From Pseudomonadota bacterium (GTDB taxonomy: Bacteria > Pseudomonadota > Gammaproteobacteria > Enterobacterales > Enterobacteriaceae): a DNA stretch of 6,026 bases. The position numbers were made by a program, and so were the translations under genes. The notes beneath the pieces were generated by a model. That model was given only the letters and a program-made list of their open reading frames with translations, was not told where the DNA came from and did no database searches. The DNA is taken from contig JAEYFY010000143.1 in assembly GCA_023454395.1 (NCBI GenBank), forward strand, positions 1 to 6,026. Reading direction: 5' to 3'. Shown here piece by piece: positions 1-5,955 of this stretch (position 1 is its first letter; the number at the start of each line of letters is the position of its first letter).

Positions 1-108
1 TCACCATTATCACAATACAACGGGGCGATAGGTGCCGCCATTTATGCCTTTGAAGCGTACCGCCATCAACTGGAAGACGATGCGTTAACAATAGGAACAT
101 CAAAATGA
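1..108 (+). CDS. 2-hydroxyacyl-CoA dehydratase activator ATPase (HadI/HgdC-like), C-terminal end only
   Basis: Only the last 35 codons are present; the gene enters from the left edge in frame 1 and ends at TGA 106-108. The visible tail contains SQYNGAIGAAIYAFEAYR, which resembles the C-terminal Q-x-x-GAIGAA-x-x-A segment of the BadF/BadG/BcrA/BcrD ATPase family. Members that partner with dehydratases (HgdC, HadI, FldI) are homodimers with one [4Fe-4S] cluster between the subunits; they hydrolyse ATP to drive a single low-potential electron onto the dehydratase. The cluster cysteines and ATP-binding motifs lie outside the window, so the call rests on this tail plus position directly before the dehydratase alpha gene, the usual place for an activator. 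The stop codon overlaps the next start as ATGA (105-108), implying translational coupling. The short tail alone would be weak evidence; the context makes it fairly safe. Confidence 0.8.
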   Translation, partial: SPLSQYNGAIGAAIYAFEAYRHQLEDDALTIGTSK

Positions 109-1346
109 GCAATGTAGATATGAATGCACCGGATTATATTCCGGCGAAAAAACGACTGCAAAAAATTGCCGCTGATGCTTATCAGCGTGCGTGGGATGCC
201 AAAAATAGCGGTGAAAAAATAGGGTGGTGCGCCTCTAACTTCCCTCAAGAAATCGCTGAAACATTAGGTTTATGTGTGGTTTATCCTGAAAACCAAGCCG
301 CTGCGATTGCCGCAAAAGGGGCAGGTTTAAAAATGTGTGAACATGCAGAAAGCATGGGATATTCCAATGATATCTGTGCTTATGCTCGCATCAGTCTCTC
401 TTACATGGATATTAAACAGTGTGAAGAGATGGATATGCCACAGCCAGACTTCTTGCTGTGCTGTAACAACATCTGTAACTGCATGATCAAATGGTATGAA
501 AATATCGCTTATGAGCTGAATATCCCGATGATCCTTATCGATATTCCTTATAAAAATGACTATGACACCGATGATGTAACGGTGAAATACGTTCAAGCTC
601 AATTTGATGATGCGATTAAACAACTTGAAAAAGTGACTGGCAAAGTCTTTTCCGAAGAGAAATTTAAAGAAGTTTGTGAAATTTCGCAACGTACAGGACG
701 TGCATGGTTAAAGGCAGCGGAATATTGCCAATATGAACCATCACCAATGAACGGTTTTGATCTGTTTAACCACATGGCAGTGGCGGTTTGCGCTCGTGGC
801 AAACTGGAAGCTGCGCTAGCTTTTGAGCAACTGTGTGAAGAGATGGAACAAAATATCAAAGAGAAAAAATCGACTTATCGCGGTGAAGAAAAATACCGTG
901 TTCTCTTTGAAGGTATCGCCTGCTGGCCTTACTTGCGCGCCACATCTACTCCGTTAAAAGAGCAAGGTATCAACGTGACTGCCACTGTTTACGCCACCGC
1001 ATTTGGTGTGATTTATCAAAACAGTGACGAAATGATGCGTGCTTACTCTTACGTTCCTAACTGTGTCTCTGTTGAGCGTGCTGCTGATATGCGTATTAAC
1101 GTGAGTCGCCAGAATAAAGTGGATGGGGCGATTATTCACGTTAACCGTAGTTGCAAGCTCTGGAGTGGCATTATGCCCGAAATTGAGCGTCGCATTCGTC
1201 ATGAACTCAAAATCCCAACAGTCACTTTTGATGGTGACCAAGCTGATCCTCGTGTTTTCTCTGAAGCACAGTATGTCACCCGTGTTGAAGCATTGACCGA
1301 AATTATGGCGGCTAATAAAGCTGAAATGAAAAAGGGAGACATCTAA
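105..1346 (+). CDS. hadB: (R)-2-hydroxyacyl-CoA dehydratase, alpha subunit (HadB/LcdA/FldB-like)
   Basis: This is one half of the heterodimeric dehydratase that removes water from a 2-hydroxyacyl-CoA by a ketyl-radical mechanism, in the cytoplasm and normally under anoxic conditions. The protein has 413 residues, close to C. difficile HadB (about 408) and shorter than HgdA of hydroxyglutaryl-CoA dehydratase (about 477). Family landmarks in order are GWCASNFPQE (40-49), YPENQAA (60-66), CAYAR (91-95), LLCCNNIC (117-124), SPMNGFDLF (213-221), FRGEEKYR-like YRGEEKYR (258-265), NRSCKL (347-352) and FDGDQADPR (375-383). From recalled HadB, its [4Fe-4S] ligands C84, C117 and C346 correspond here to C91, C124 and C350; Ser37 corresponds to S44. 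A TAGGAA ribosome binding site (92-97) supports ATG 105. Its start overlaps the activator stop and its stop overlaps the beta start. The substrate (lactoyl, 2-hydroxyisocaproyl, phenyllactyl or other) cannot be read from the sequence, so the symbol names the nearest family. Confidence 0.93.
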   Translation: MSNVDMNAPDYIPAKKRLQKIAADAYQRAWDAKNSGEKIGWCASNFPQEIAETLGLCVVYPENQAAAIAAKGAGLKMCEHAESMGYSNDICAYARISLSYMDIKQCEEMDMPQPDFLLCCNNICNCMIKWYENIAYELNIPMILIDIPYKNDYDTDDVTVKYVQAQFDDAIKQLEKVTGKVFSEEKFKEVCEISQRTGRAWLKAAEYCQYEPSPMNGFDLFNHMAVAVCARGKLEAALAFEQLCEEMEQNIKEKKSTYRGEEKYRVLFEGIACWPYLRATSTPLKEQGINVTATVYATAFGVIYQNSDEMMRAYSYVPNCVSVERAADMRINVSRQNKVDGAIIHVNRSCKLWSGIMPEIERRIRHELKIPTVTFDGDQADPRVFSEAQYVTRVEALTEIMAANKAEMKKGDI

Positions 1347-2479
1347 TGAAAACATTAGCGGAGTTGTTTGATGAGTTGCAAGCAGTGGTGGATAACCCTG
1401 TTGCCCAATTAGAGGGTTTTATTCGTAGTGGTAAAAAGGTGGTTGGCTGTTTTCCTGAATATACCCCAAATGAAATTGTTTATGCAGCGGGTATGGTGCC
1501 TTTTGGTATTTGGGGCGCAGAAGGTCGTGAAATCTCAGAAGCGAAGAAATATTTCCCTCCTTTCTATTGTGCATTAGTACTTTCTTCTCTTGAGATGGGA
1601 TTAGATGGGGCTTTAAATAAATTGTCTGCTGCCTTAATTCCTTCTCTTTGCGATACCTTAAAATGCTTAGGGCAAAACTGGAAAGCCGGTGTACCACAAG
1701 TTCCCTTTATTCAATTGGTACATCCACAGAACCGTAAAACGCCAGCAGGCATTGCATTCTTAACTGAACAATACAAGAAAATTGCACTGCAATTAGGGGA
1801 AATTTCAGGTCAAGCGGTGACAGACGAAGCACTGACAAATGCTATCCATCTATTTAATCAGCGCCGTCGCGCATTACGCGAGTTTTCAGATATCGCGGCA
1901 CTTCATCCAAATTTAGTCACACCACAACGCCGTAATATGGTGATCAAAAGTGGTTATTTTATGGATGTCGTTGCACATACAAAAGCCGTTGAAGCCATTG
2001 TTGCACAATGCAAAACCTTGTCTCCAGAACCCTGGAAAGGGCACAAGATTGTTGTAACAGGCATTATTGCGGATAGCCCTTCTATTCTACAAATTTTGGC
2101 TGACAACAACATGGCGATTGTGGCAGATGAAGTCGCACATGAGTCTCGTCAATTTCGCCAAGATATTCCTGAAAACAAAGCACCTTATGAAGCGATGGCT
2201 GAGCAAGTCGCCCAGCTTGAAGGGTGTTCACTTTTGTATGATCCAGAGAAAAAACGCGGTCGTTTAATTGCCGATATGGTGAAAAACACAGGCGCTGATG
2301 GTGTCGTCTATTTACTGACGAAGTTCTGTGATCCTGAAGAATTTGATGCACCTATTGTGAAGAAATTCCTCGATAGAGAGGGCATTCCTTCCATCATTAT
2401 CGAAATCGATCAGCAAACCAAAACATATGAACAGGCAAGAACAGCACTGCAAACTTTCGCAGATGTGCTTTCTGCTTAA
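1346..2479 (+). CDS. hadC: (R)-2-hydroxyacyl-CoA dehydratase, beta subunit (HadC/LcdB/FldC-like)
   Basis: This is the second subunit of the dehydratase, carrying its own [4Fe-4S] cluster. It has 377 residues against about 375 for HadC and 379 for HgdB. The N-terminal GKKVVGCFPEYTPNEIVYAAGMVPFGIWG (29-57 region) is the typical opening of the HgdB/YjiM family. Likely cluster cysteines are C75 (in FYCALVLSSLE), C102 (in SLCDTLK) and C328 (in KFCDPEEFD), each in the usual family setting; the TGI-IADSP (238-245) and IEIDQQ (352-357) segments are also typical of the C-terminal half. ATG 1346 shares its A with the alpha stop (TAATG), with AGGGAG at 1333-1338 seven bases upstream, so alpha and beta should be made in equal amounts. 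It is followed by a hairpin before the permease. E. coli YjiM is a distant relative of unknown substrate, but the alpha partner here makes a true dehydratase far more likely. Confidence 0.92.
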   Translation: MKTLAELFDELQAVVDNPVAQLEGFIRSGKKVVGCFPEYTPNEIVYAAGMVPFGIWGAEGREISEAKKYFPPFYCALVLSSLEMGLDGALNKLSAALIPSLCDTLKCLGQNWKAGVPQVPFIQLVHPQNRKTPAGIAFLTEQYKKIALQLGEISGQAVTDEALTNAIHLFNQRRRALREFSDIAALHPNLVTPQRRNMVIKSGYFMDVVAHTKAVEAIVAQCKTLSPEPWKGHKIVVTGIIADSPSILQILADNNMAIVADEVAHESRQFRQDIPENKAPYEAMAEQVAQLEGCSLLYDPEKKRGRLIADMVKNTGADGVVYLLTKFCDPEEFDAPIVKKFLDREGIPSIIIEIDQQTKTYEQARTALQTFADVLSA

Positions 2480-2503
2480 CAACGTTAATTAATAGTCACA
2501 AAA

Positions 2504-2526
2504 GACCTGCGTGATTTACGCAGGTC
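2504..2526 (+). promoter_or_regulatory. Intergenic hairpin between hadC and the permease
   Basis: A perfect 9-bp inverted repeat, GACCTGCGT (2504-2512) and ACGCAGGTC (2518-2526), encloses the 5-base loop GATTT. It begins 24 bases after the hadC stop. On the plus strand no T-run follows (AATTGAACC), so it is a poor intrinsic terminator in the operon direction. It may act as a partial terminator, an RNA-processing boundary or a 3'-end stabiliser for the dehydratase message. On the minus strand the same stem is followed by TTTTGTGA, which would make a better terminator, but no minus-strand gene is seen nearby. The rest of the 80-base gap holds only the permease ribosome binding site. Confidence 0.45.
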
Positions 2527-2559
2527 AATTGAACCCTAACACATATAAGTGGGGCAATC

Positions 2560-3879
2560 ATGGGTATTATTTGTTTAATCATCGGGCTAGCGATATTAAT
2601 GATCATGTGTATGAAAGGTATACATATTTTCATTTCTGTCTTTACCACCAGCCTGTTTCTTGCTGTGACTGCATGGCTTGTATCACCAGATATGCTTAAT
2701 CCTGTCGATGCACTATTACAAGTGTATACCGGAGGATTAGGTGGCTATTTTGGAAGCTTCTTCTTCATTTTCGTACTTGGTGCGATTTTTGGCAAATTAA
2801 CCGCTATCAGTGGCGCTGCTGATAGTGTTGCCTCTTTTATTATTGGCAAATTTGGTGAAAGAGCCGTTATTCCTTCATTAGTTGCGGCTTGTGCCATTTT
2901 AGCCTATGGCGGTGTGTCAGTGTTTGTTGCACTGTTTACCGTCTATTCAATGATGGTGAGTTTATTCCGTAAAGCGAATCTTCCTCGCAGACTTATTCCG
3001 GCTGTCTATTTTGCAGGTGCGGGTACGTTTGTGATGATCATGCCGGGATCGCCTCAGATCCAAAACCTTATCCCAATGAAATTCTTAGGTACGTCAGCAA
3101 CAGCCGGTTTAGTACCGGGTATGTTGACCGCATTGTTCCAAGTCACCTTAGTGATTATTTATCTCACTTGGTTATTTAAGCGTGTAAAAGCCAAAGGTGA
3201 AGGCTGGGTTGAAGACGAAAAAACAGCGAAAGCTGAAGAAGGTAAAAAAGATCGTCAATTACCGAATGTGCTCGTTGCATTACTGCCGATGCTTATCCTG
3301 CTTGTCGTGCTGAATATCCTGAAATGGGACCCCGCTATTGCACTGTTTTGCGCCATTATTGCTGCCTTAATTGTGTATTTACGCTACCTAGATTGGAAAA
3401 AACTCGTCCCTAATTTAGCCGCAGGAACGATGGAAGGGGTGACCTCCCTGTTTAACACGGCGGTTATTGTTGGGTTTGGTGCGTTAGTTATGACGTTACC
3501 TGCGTTCAAAGAATCATTCCAAGCGATTGCGCAATCCGGTCTTAATCCACTTGTTGTAACTGCAATTTCAGTGGGTGCCTTAGTGTTTATCAGTGGTTCA
3601 GGCTCTGGTGCGCTAAGTATCGCCATGCCAATGATTGCTGCAATGTTCCCTGCAACTGTGGTTGATCAAGGTTCATTACACCGCGTTGCCACAATGGCAT
3701 CTATGAGTACAACGCCGCCATTTAACGGATTAATTATTACTGTCTTTAGCGTCTGTGGTGTCAGCCATAAAGAGGGCTATGGGCCAGTGGGGACATTAAC
3801 CCTCGCTATCCCACTGTTAGCCATGATGTTTATGTTGCTGCTGTACACCTTTTTACCTGCATCAATAGCGACGATGTAG
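2560..3879 (+). CDS. GntP-family permease, probable 2-hydroxyacid or related carboxylate transporter
   Basis: This is a 439-residue integral inner-membrane protein of the GntP family (gluconate, D-serine and hydroxybutyrate permeases, about 440-450 residues, proton-coupled). Hydrophobic segments lie near residues 2-18, 22-41, 60-80, 104-133, 146-161, 181-206, 236-253, 257-275, 295-315, 330-360, 386-401 and 411-436. A charged loop, probably cytoplasmic, spans about 207-234. Family-like motifs are MPGSPQIQN (161-169), the glycine/serine break SGSGSGALS (345-353) and LHRVATMAS...PPFNGLIIT (373-393), equivalent to the GntP LHR...PHNG region with F for H. ATG 2560 follows a modest GTGGGG ribosome binding site (2549-2554). 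No signal peptide is expected. Its place between dehydratase and reductase genes suggests it imports the pathway's 2-hydroxy (or 2-oxo) acid or exports the reduced acid; the substrate is inference. It is flanked on each side by a hairpin. Confidence 0.85.
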   Translation: MGIICLIIGLAILMIMCMKGIHIFISVFTTSLFLAVTAWLVSPDMLNPVDALLQVYTGGLGGYFGSFFFIFVLGAIFGKLTAISGAADSVASFIIGKFGERAVIPSLVAACAILAYGGVSVFVALFTVYSMMVSLFRKANLPRRLIPAVYFAGAGTFVMIMPGSPQIQNLIPMKFLGTSATAGLVPGMLTALFQVTLVIIYLTWLFKRVKAKGEGWVEDEKTAKAEEGKKDRQLPNVLVALLPMLILLVVLNILKWDPAIALFCAIIAALIVYLRYLDWKKLVPNLAAGTMEGVTSLFNTAVIVGFGALVMTLPAFKESFQAIAQSGLNPLVVTAISVGALVFISGSGSGALSIAMPMIAAMFPATVVDQGSLHRVATMASMSTTPPFNGLIITVFSVCGVSHKEGYGPVGTLTLAIPLLAMMFMLLLYTFLPASIATM

Positions 3880-3899
3880 AAATAACGTTAACCCATTAA

Positions 3900-3936
3900 G
3901 GCGTGCGATAAGACGACAAACGTGAAATCGCACGCC
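3900..3936 (+). promoter_or_regulatory. Intergenic hairpin between the permease and the acyl-CoA dehydrogenase
   Basis: A perfect 10-bp inverted repeat, GGCGTGCGAT (3900-3909) and ATCGCACGCC (3927-3936), encloses a 17-base loop. The loop contains ACG and CGT, which could add a short inner stem. The downstream sequence ATAGAGATAACC has no T-run, so a simple intrinsic terminator is unlikely. The arms could equally form a symmetric operator for a dimeric regulator, an attenuator, or an mRNA-stability element ahead of the reductase genes. It ends 38 bases before the acyl-CoA dehydrogenase start, leaving the ribosome binding site free. Confidence 0.45.
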
Positions 3937-3974
3937 ATAGAGATAACCATCAATATTCTCAGAGGAAGATAAAT

Positions 3975-5114
3975 ATGGATTTTCAGCTAACAGAAGAACA
4001 AGTCCTGATCCGCGATATGGTCAGAGAGTTCGTTGAAAACGACATTAAACCGATTGCAGGTGCAATTGATAAAGAACATCGCTTTCCAAGTGAGAGTGTT
4101 GCACCGATGGCTGAATTAGGGCTTTTTGGTTTCAACATTGATGAAGCTTATGGTGGCACAGAAGCCGATGCTATTAGTTATGTATTAGCTACAGAAGAGA
4201 TGGCGAAAGTGAGTGCCTCTCACGCCATGATCATGGGATCACAATGCTCTTTAACAGGGCCAATTATTCAAAAATATGCTGATGAAGAGACTAAAGCCCG
4301 CATTTTACCGGGAGTGGTTTCTGGCGAAAAATTAGGGTGTTTTTGTTTGTCAGAGCCTAGTGCAGGCTGTGATGCTGCGGCTCAAGAAACAACAGCCGTT
4401 CGTCAAGGCGATAACTATGTGATTAATGGCTCTAAATTGTGGATCACGGCAGCTCCTCAAGGTGCTTTCTTTATCGTATTTGCCATGACCGATAAAAGCA
4501 AAGGGGTAAAAGGGATCACCGCATTCTTAGTTGAGCGTGATAACCCAGGTATTAGCATTGGTTTACCTGAAGACAAAATGGGTATGAACGGCTCTGAAAC
4601 TTGCTCTGTGAGTTTCAGTGATTGTGTTGTTTCAGCCAGCGCGATGTTAGGCGAAGAAGGTAAAGGCTTTAATATCGCGATGGAAACCTTAGATGGTGGG
4701 CGTTTAAGTTGCTCTGCGCTTGCACTAGGGATCGCACAAAGCGCCCTAGATGCCACGATTGCTTACACCAAAGAACGTATTCAATTTGGTAAACCCATTG
4801 CGGCTAATCAAGGTATTCAATGGGTATTAGTGGAAATGGCAACGCGTGTTGATTGCGCACGTATGCTGGTTTATCGCGCTGCCGCCGCCAAAATGGCGGG
4901 TCTTCCTTACACGCGTGAATCTGCTCAAGCCAAACTTTATGCAGCAGAAACTGCCACTTATGTGACTCAAAAAGCCGTCCAATTACATGGCGGTATGGGT
5001 TACACCAAATCCTATCCTGTTGAACGTTTAATGCGTGAAGCAAAACTCACTGAGATTTTTGAAGGCACAAGTGAAGTGCAACGTATGGTCATTGCTAAGC
5101 ATATTTTAGCGTAA
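3975..5114 (+). CDS. acdB: Short-chain-type acyl-CoA dehydrogenase acting as 2-enoyl-CoA reductase (AcdB/Bcd/AcrC-like)
   Basis: This FAD flavoprotein would reduce the 2-enoyl-CoA made by the dehydratase to acyl-CoA, taking electrons from the ETF encoded next. At 379 residues it has the full butyryl-CoA dehydrogenase length. Landmarks are the N-terminal helical part opening MDFQLTEEQ, the first acyl-CoA dehydrogenase signature CLSEPSAGCDAAA (124-136), KLWITAAPQG (154-163), RIQFGKPI (268-275), the second signature beginning QLHGGMGY (336-343), and IFEGTSEVQR (361-370). The catalytic base is expected at E363 in the FEGT motif, the short-chain/butyryl-type position. One oddity is C132, where the signature normally has Ser or Thr in G-[ST]-D. 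The protein does not resemble E. coli CaiA or YdiO, the usual partners of FixA-like ETFs. ATG 3975 is well placed after GAGGAAG (3962-3968). Reductase rather than oxidase direction is inferred from the operon; the family is reversible. Confidence 0.92.
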   Translation: MDFQLTEEQVLIRDMVREFVENDIKPIAGAIDKEHRFPSESVAPMAELGLFGFNIDEAYGGTEADAISYVLATEEMAKVSASHAMIMGSQCSLTGPIIQKYADEETKARILPGVVSGEKLGCFCLSEPSAGCDAAAQETTAVRQGDNYVINGSKLWITAAPQGAFFIVFAMTDKSKGVKGITAFLVERDNPGISIGLPEDKMGMNGSETCSVSFSDCVVSASAMLGEEGKGFNIAMETLDGGRLSCSALALGIAQSALDATIAYTKERIQFGKPIAANQGIQWVLVEMATRVDCARMLVYRAAAAKMAGLPYTRESAQAKLYAAETATYVTQKAVQLHGGMGYTKSYPVERLMREAKLTEIFEGTSEVQRMVIAKHILA

Positions 5115-5167
5115 TGAGATTTGAGCTTATTAACTTGTTGCATTGTGCAAAACGGAGAATGTGAATT

Positions 5168-5944
5168 ATGAAACTTATTGCCTGCTGTAAGGTTGTTCAT
5201 GACGAACAAGACATCACAACACGGCCTGATCGTACACTCGCAACCGATAATGCGGGGTTAAAAATTAGTTTGTATGACTTGAATGCGATTGAAACCGCTG
5301 TAGAAATTGCCTCCACCCTTGGTGATAGCACCGTAACTGCATTAAGTGTGGGTACAAGTGCCATGGTTGAAAACGCGAAAATTAAAAAAGATATTTTATC
5401 GCGTGGCCCTGATGCATTAACACTGGTGGCTGATGATGCATGTAGCGCACTTTATTCAACGGATACTGCCAATATTATTGCGCAAGCAGCAAAAAAAGTG
5501 GGTTTTGATTTATTAGTTTTCGGTGAAGGTTCGGGTGATTTATACGCTCAACAAACAGGTTTAGCGGTAGGTGAATATTTAGGTTTACCTTGCGTGAATG
5601 CAGTAAACAAAATCACCGTTGAAGGTGACAAAATCATTGTTGAACGTGATCTCGAAAACATCACAGAAGAACTTGAACTGACATTACCTGCCATTGTGTG
5701 TGTCACTTCAAGCATTAACACACCAAAACTGCCTTCAATGAAAGCCATTTTAGCGGCAAATAAAAAGCCAGTTGAAAAGCTAGGGTTAGGCGATATCGGT
5801 GTTGATATTTCTGCGCTGACGGTGGTGCAAACACAAGTTTGTGCGCCAGAGCAATCTGATCGCCTTGGTATTATTTTAGAAGGTGATTCAGATGAAAACA
5901 TTGCCACTTTTGCTGAACATTTACGCCAAGCGGTTAATCAATAA
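5168..5944 (+). CDS. etfB: Electron-transfer flavoprotein beta subunit, FixA/YdiQ-like
   Basis: This is the small ETF subunit, which forms a heterodimer with EtfA and passes electrons to the adjacent acyl-CoA dehydrogenase. It has 258 residues, typical of EtfB/FixA. Motifs are DEQDI (12-16), KISLYDLNAIETA (32-44), VTALSVG (56-62), KDILSRGPD (74-82), FGEGSGDLYAQQTG (118-131) and the recognition-loop region LPSMKAILAANKKP (188-201). These closely resemble E. coli FixA and YdiQ; the nucleotide-loop segment reads GSGDLYAQQ where most EtfB proteins have a DGDTAQVG-type motif. C. difficile and C. propionicum ETFs in equivalent loci are reported to be electron-bifurcating or NADH-linked; whether this one bifurcates cannot be read from the sequence. 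CGGAG (5153-5157) lies 10 bases before ATG 5168, and the opening MKLIACCKVV aligns with FixA, supporting this start. The 53-base gap upstream holds nothing further beyond a weak 5-bp repeat. Confidence 0.94.
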   Translation: MKLIACCKVVHDEQDITTRPDRTLATDNAGLKISLYDLNAIETAVEIASTLGDSTVTALSVGTSAMVENAKIKKDILSRGPDALTLVADDACSALYSTDTANIIAQAAKKVGFDLLVFGEGSGDLYAQQTGLAVGEYLGLPCVNAVNKITVEGDKIIVERDLENITEELELTLPAIVCVTSSINTPKLPSMKAILAANKKPVEKLGLGDIGVDISALTVVQTQVCAPEQSDRLGIILEGDSDENIATFAEHLRQAVNQ

Positions 5945-5955
5945 GGAGATTAAAA

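Noticed and set aside
327..689. 120-codon minus-strand open frame within hadB
   Set aside because: Lies wholly antisense to a well-supported gene, with no initiation signal or recognisable motif; similar antisense frames at 954-1355, 4457-4756 and 5548-5907 were rejected likewise.
2529..2549. TTGAAC and TATAAG boxes before the permease, promoter-like
   Set aside because: The spacer is only 9 bases, far from the roughly 17 needed for a sigma-70 promoter.
2511..2699. 62-codon plus-strand frame starting at GTG inside the hairpin and running into the permease gene
   Set aside because: It overlaps the permease N-terminus in another frame, has no ribosome binding site, and its translation resembles no protein family.
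4885..4899. CCGCCA-AAA-TGGCGG hairpin inside acdB
   Set aside because: It is explained by the coding of an Ala-rich stretch (RAAAAKMAG) and lies within a well-conserved gene.
5138..5150. TTGCA-TTG-TGCAA inverted repeat before etfB
   Set aside because: A 5-bp stem with a 3-base loop and no T-run is too weak and too likely by chance to call a terminator or operator.
3975..5944. Carnitine (cai/fix) operon reading, suggested by the FixA-like EtfB
   Set aside because: The dehydrogenase is not CaiA-like, no CaiB, CaiC, CaiD or CaiT homologue is present, and the dehydratase genes point to 2-hydroxyacyl-CoA reduction.
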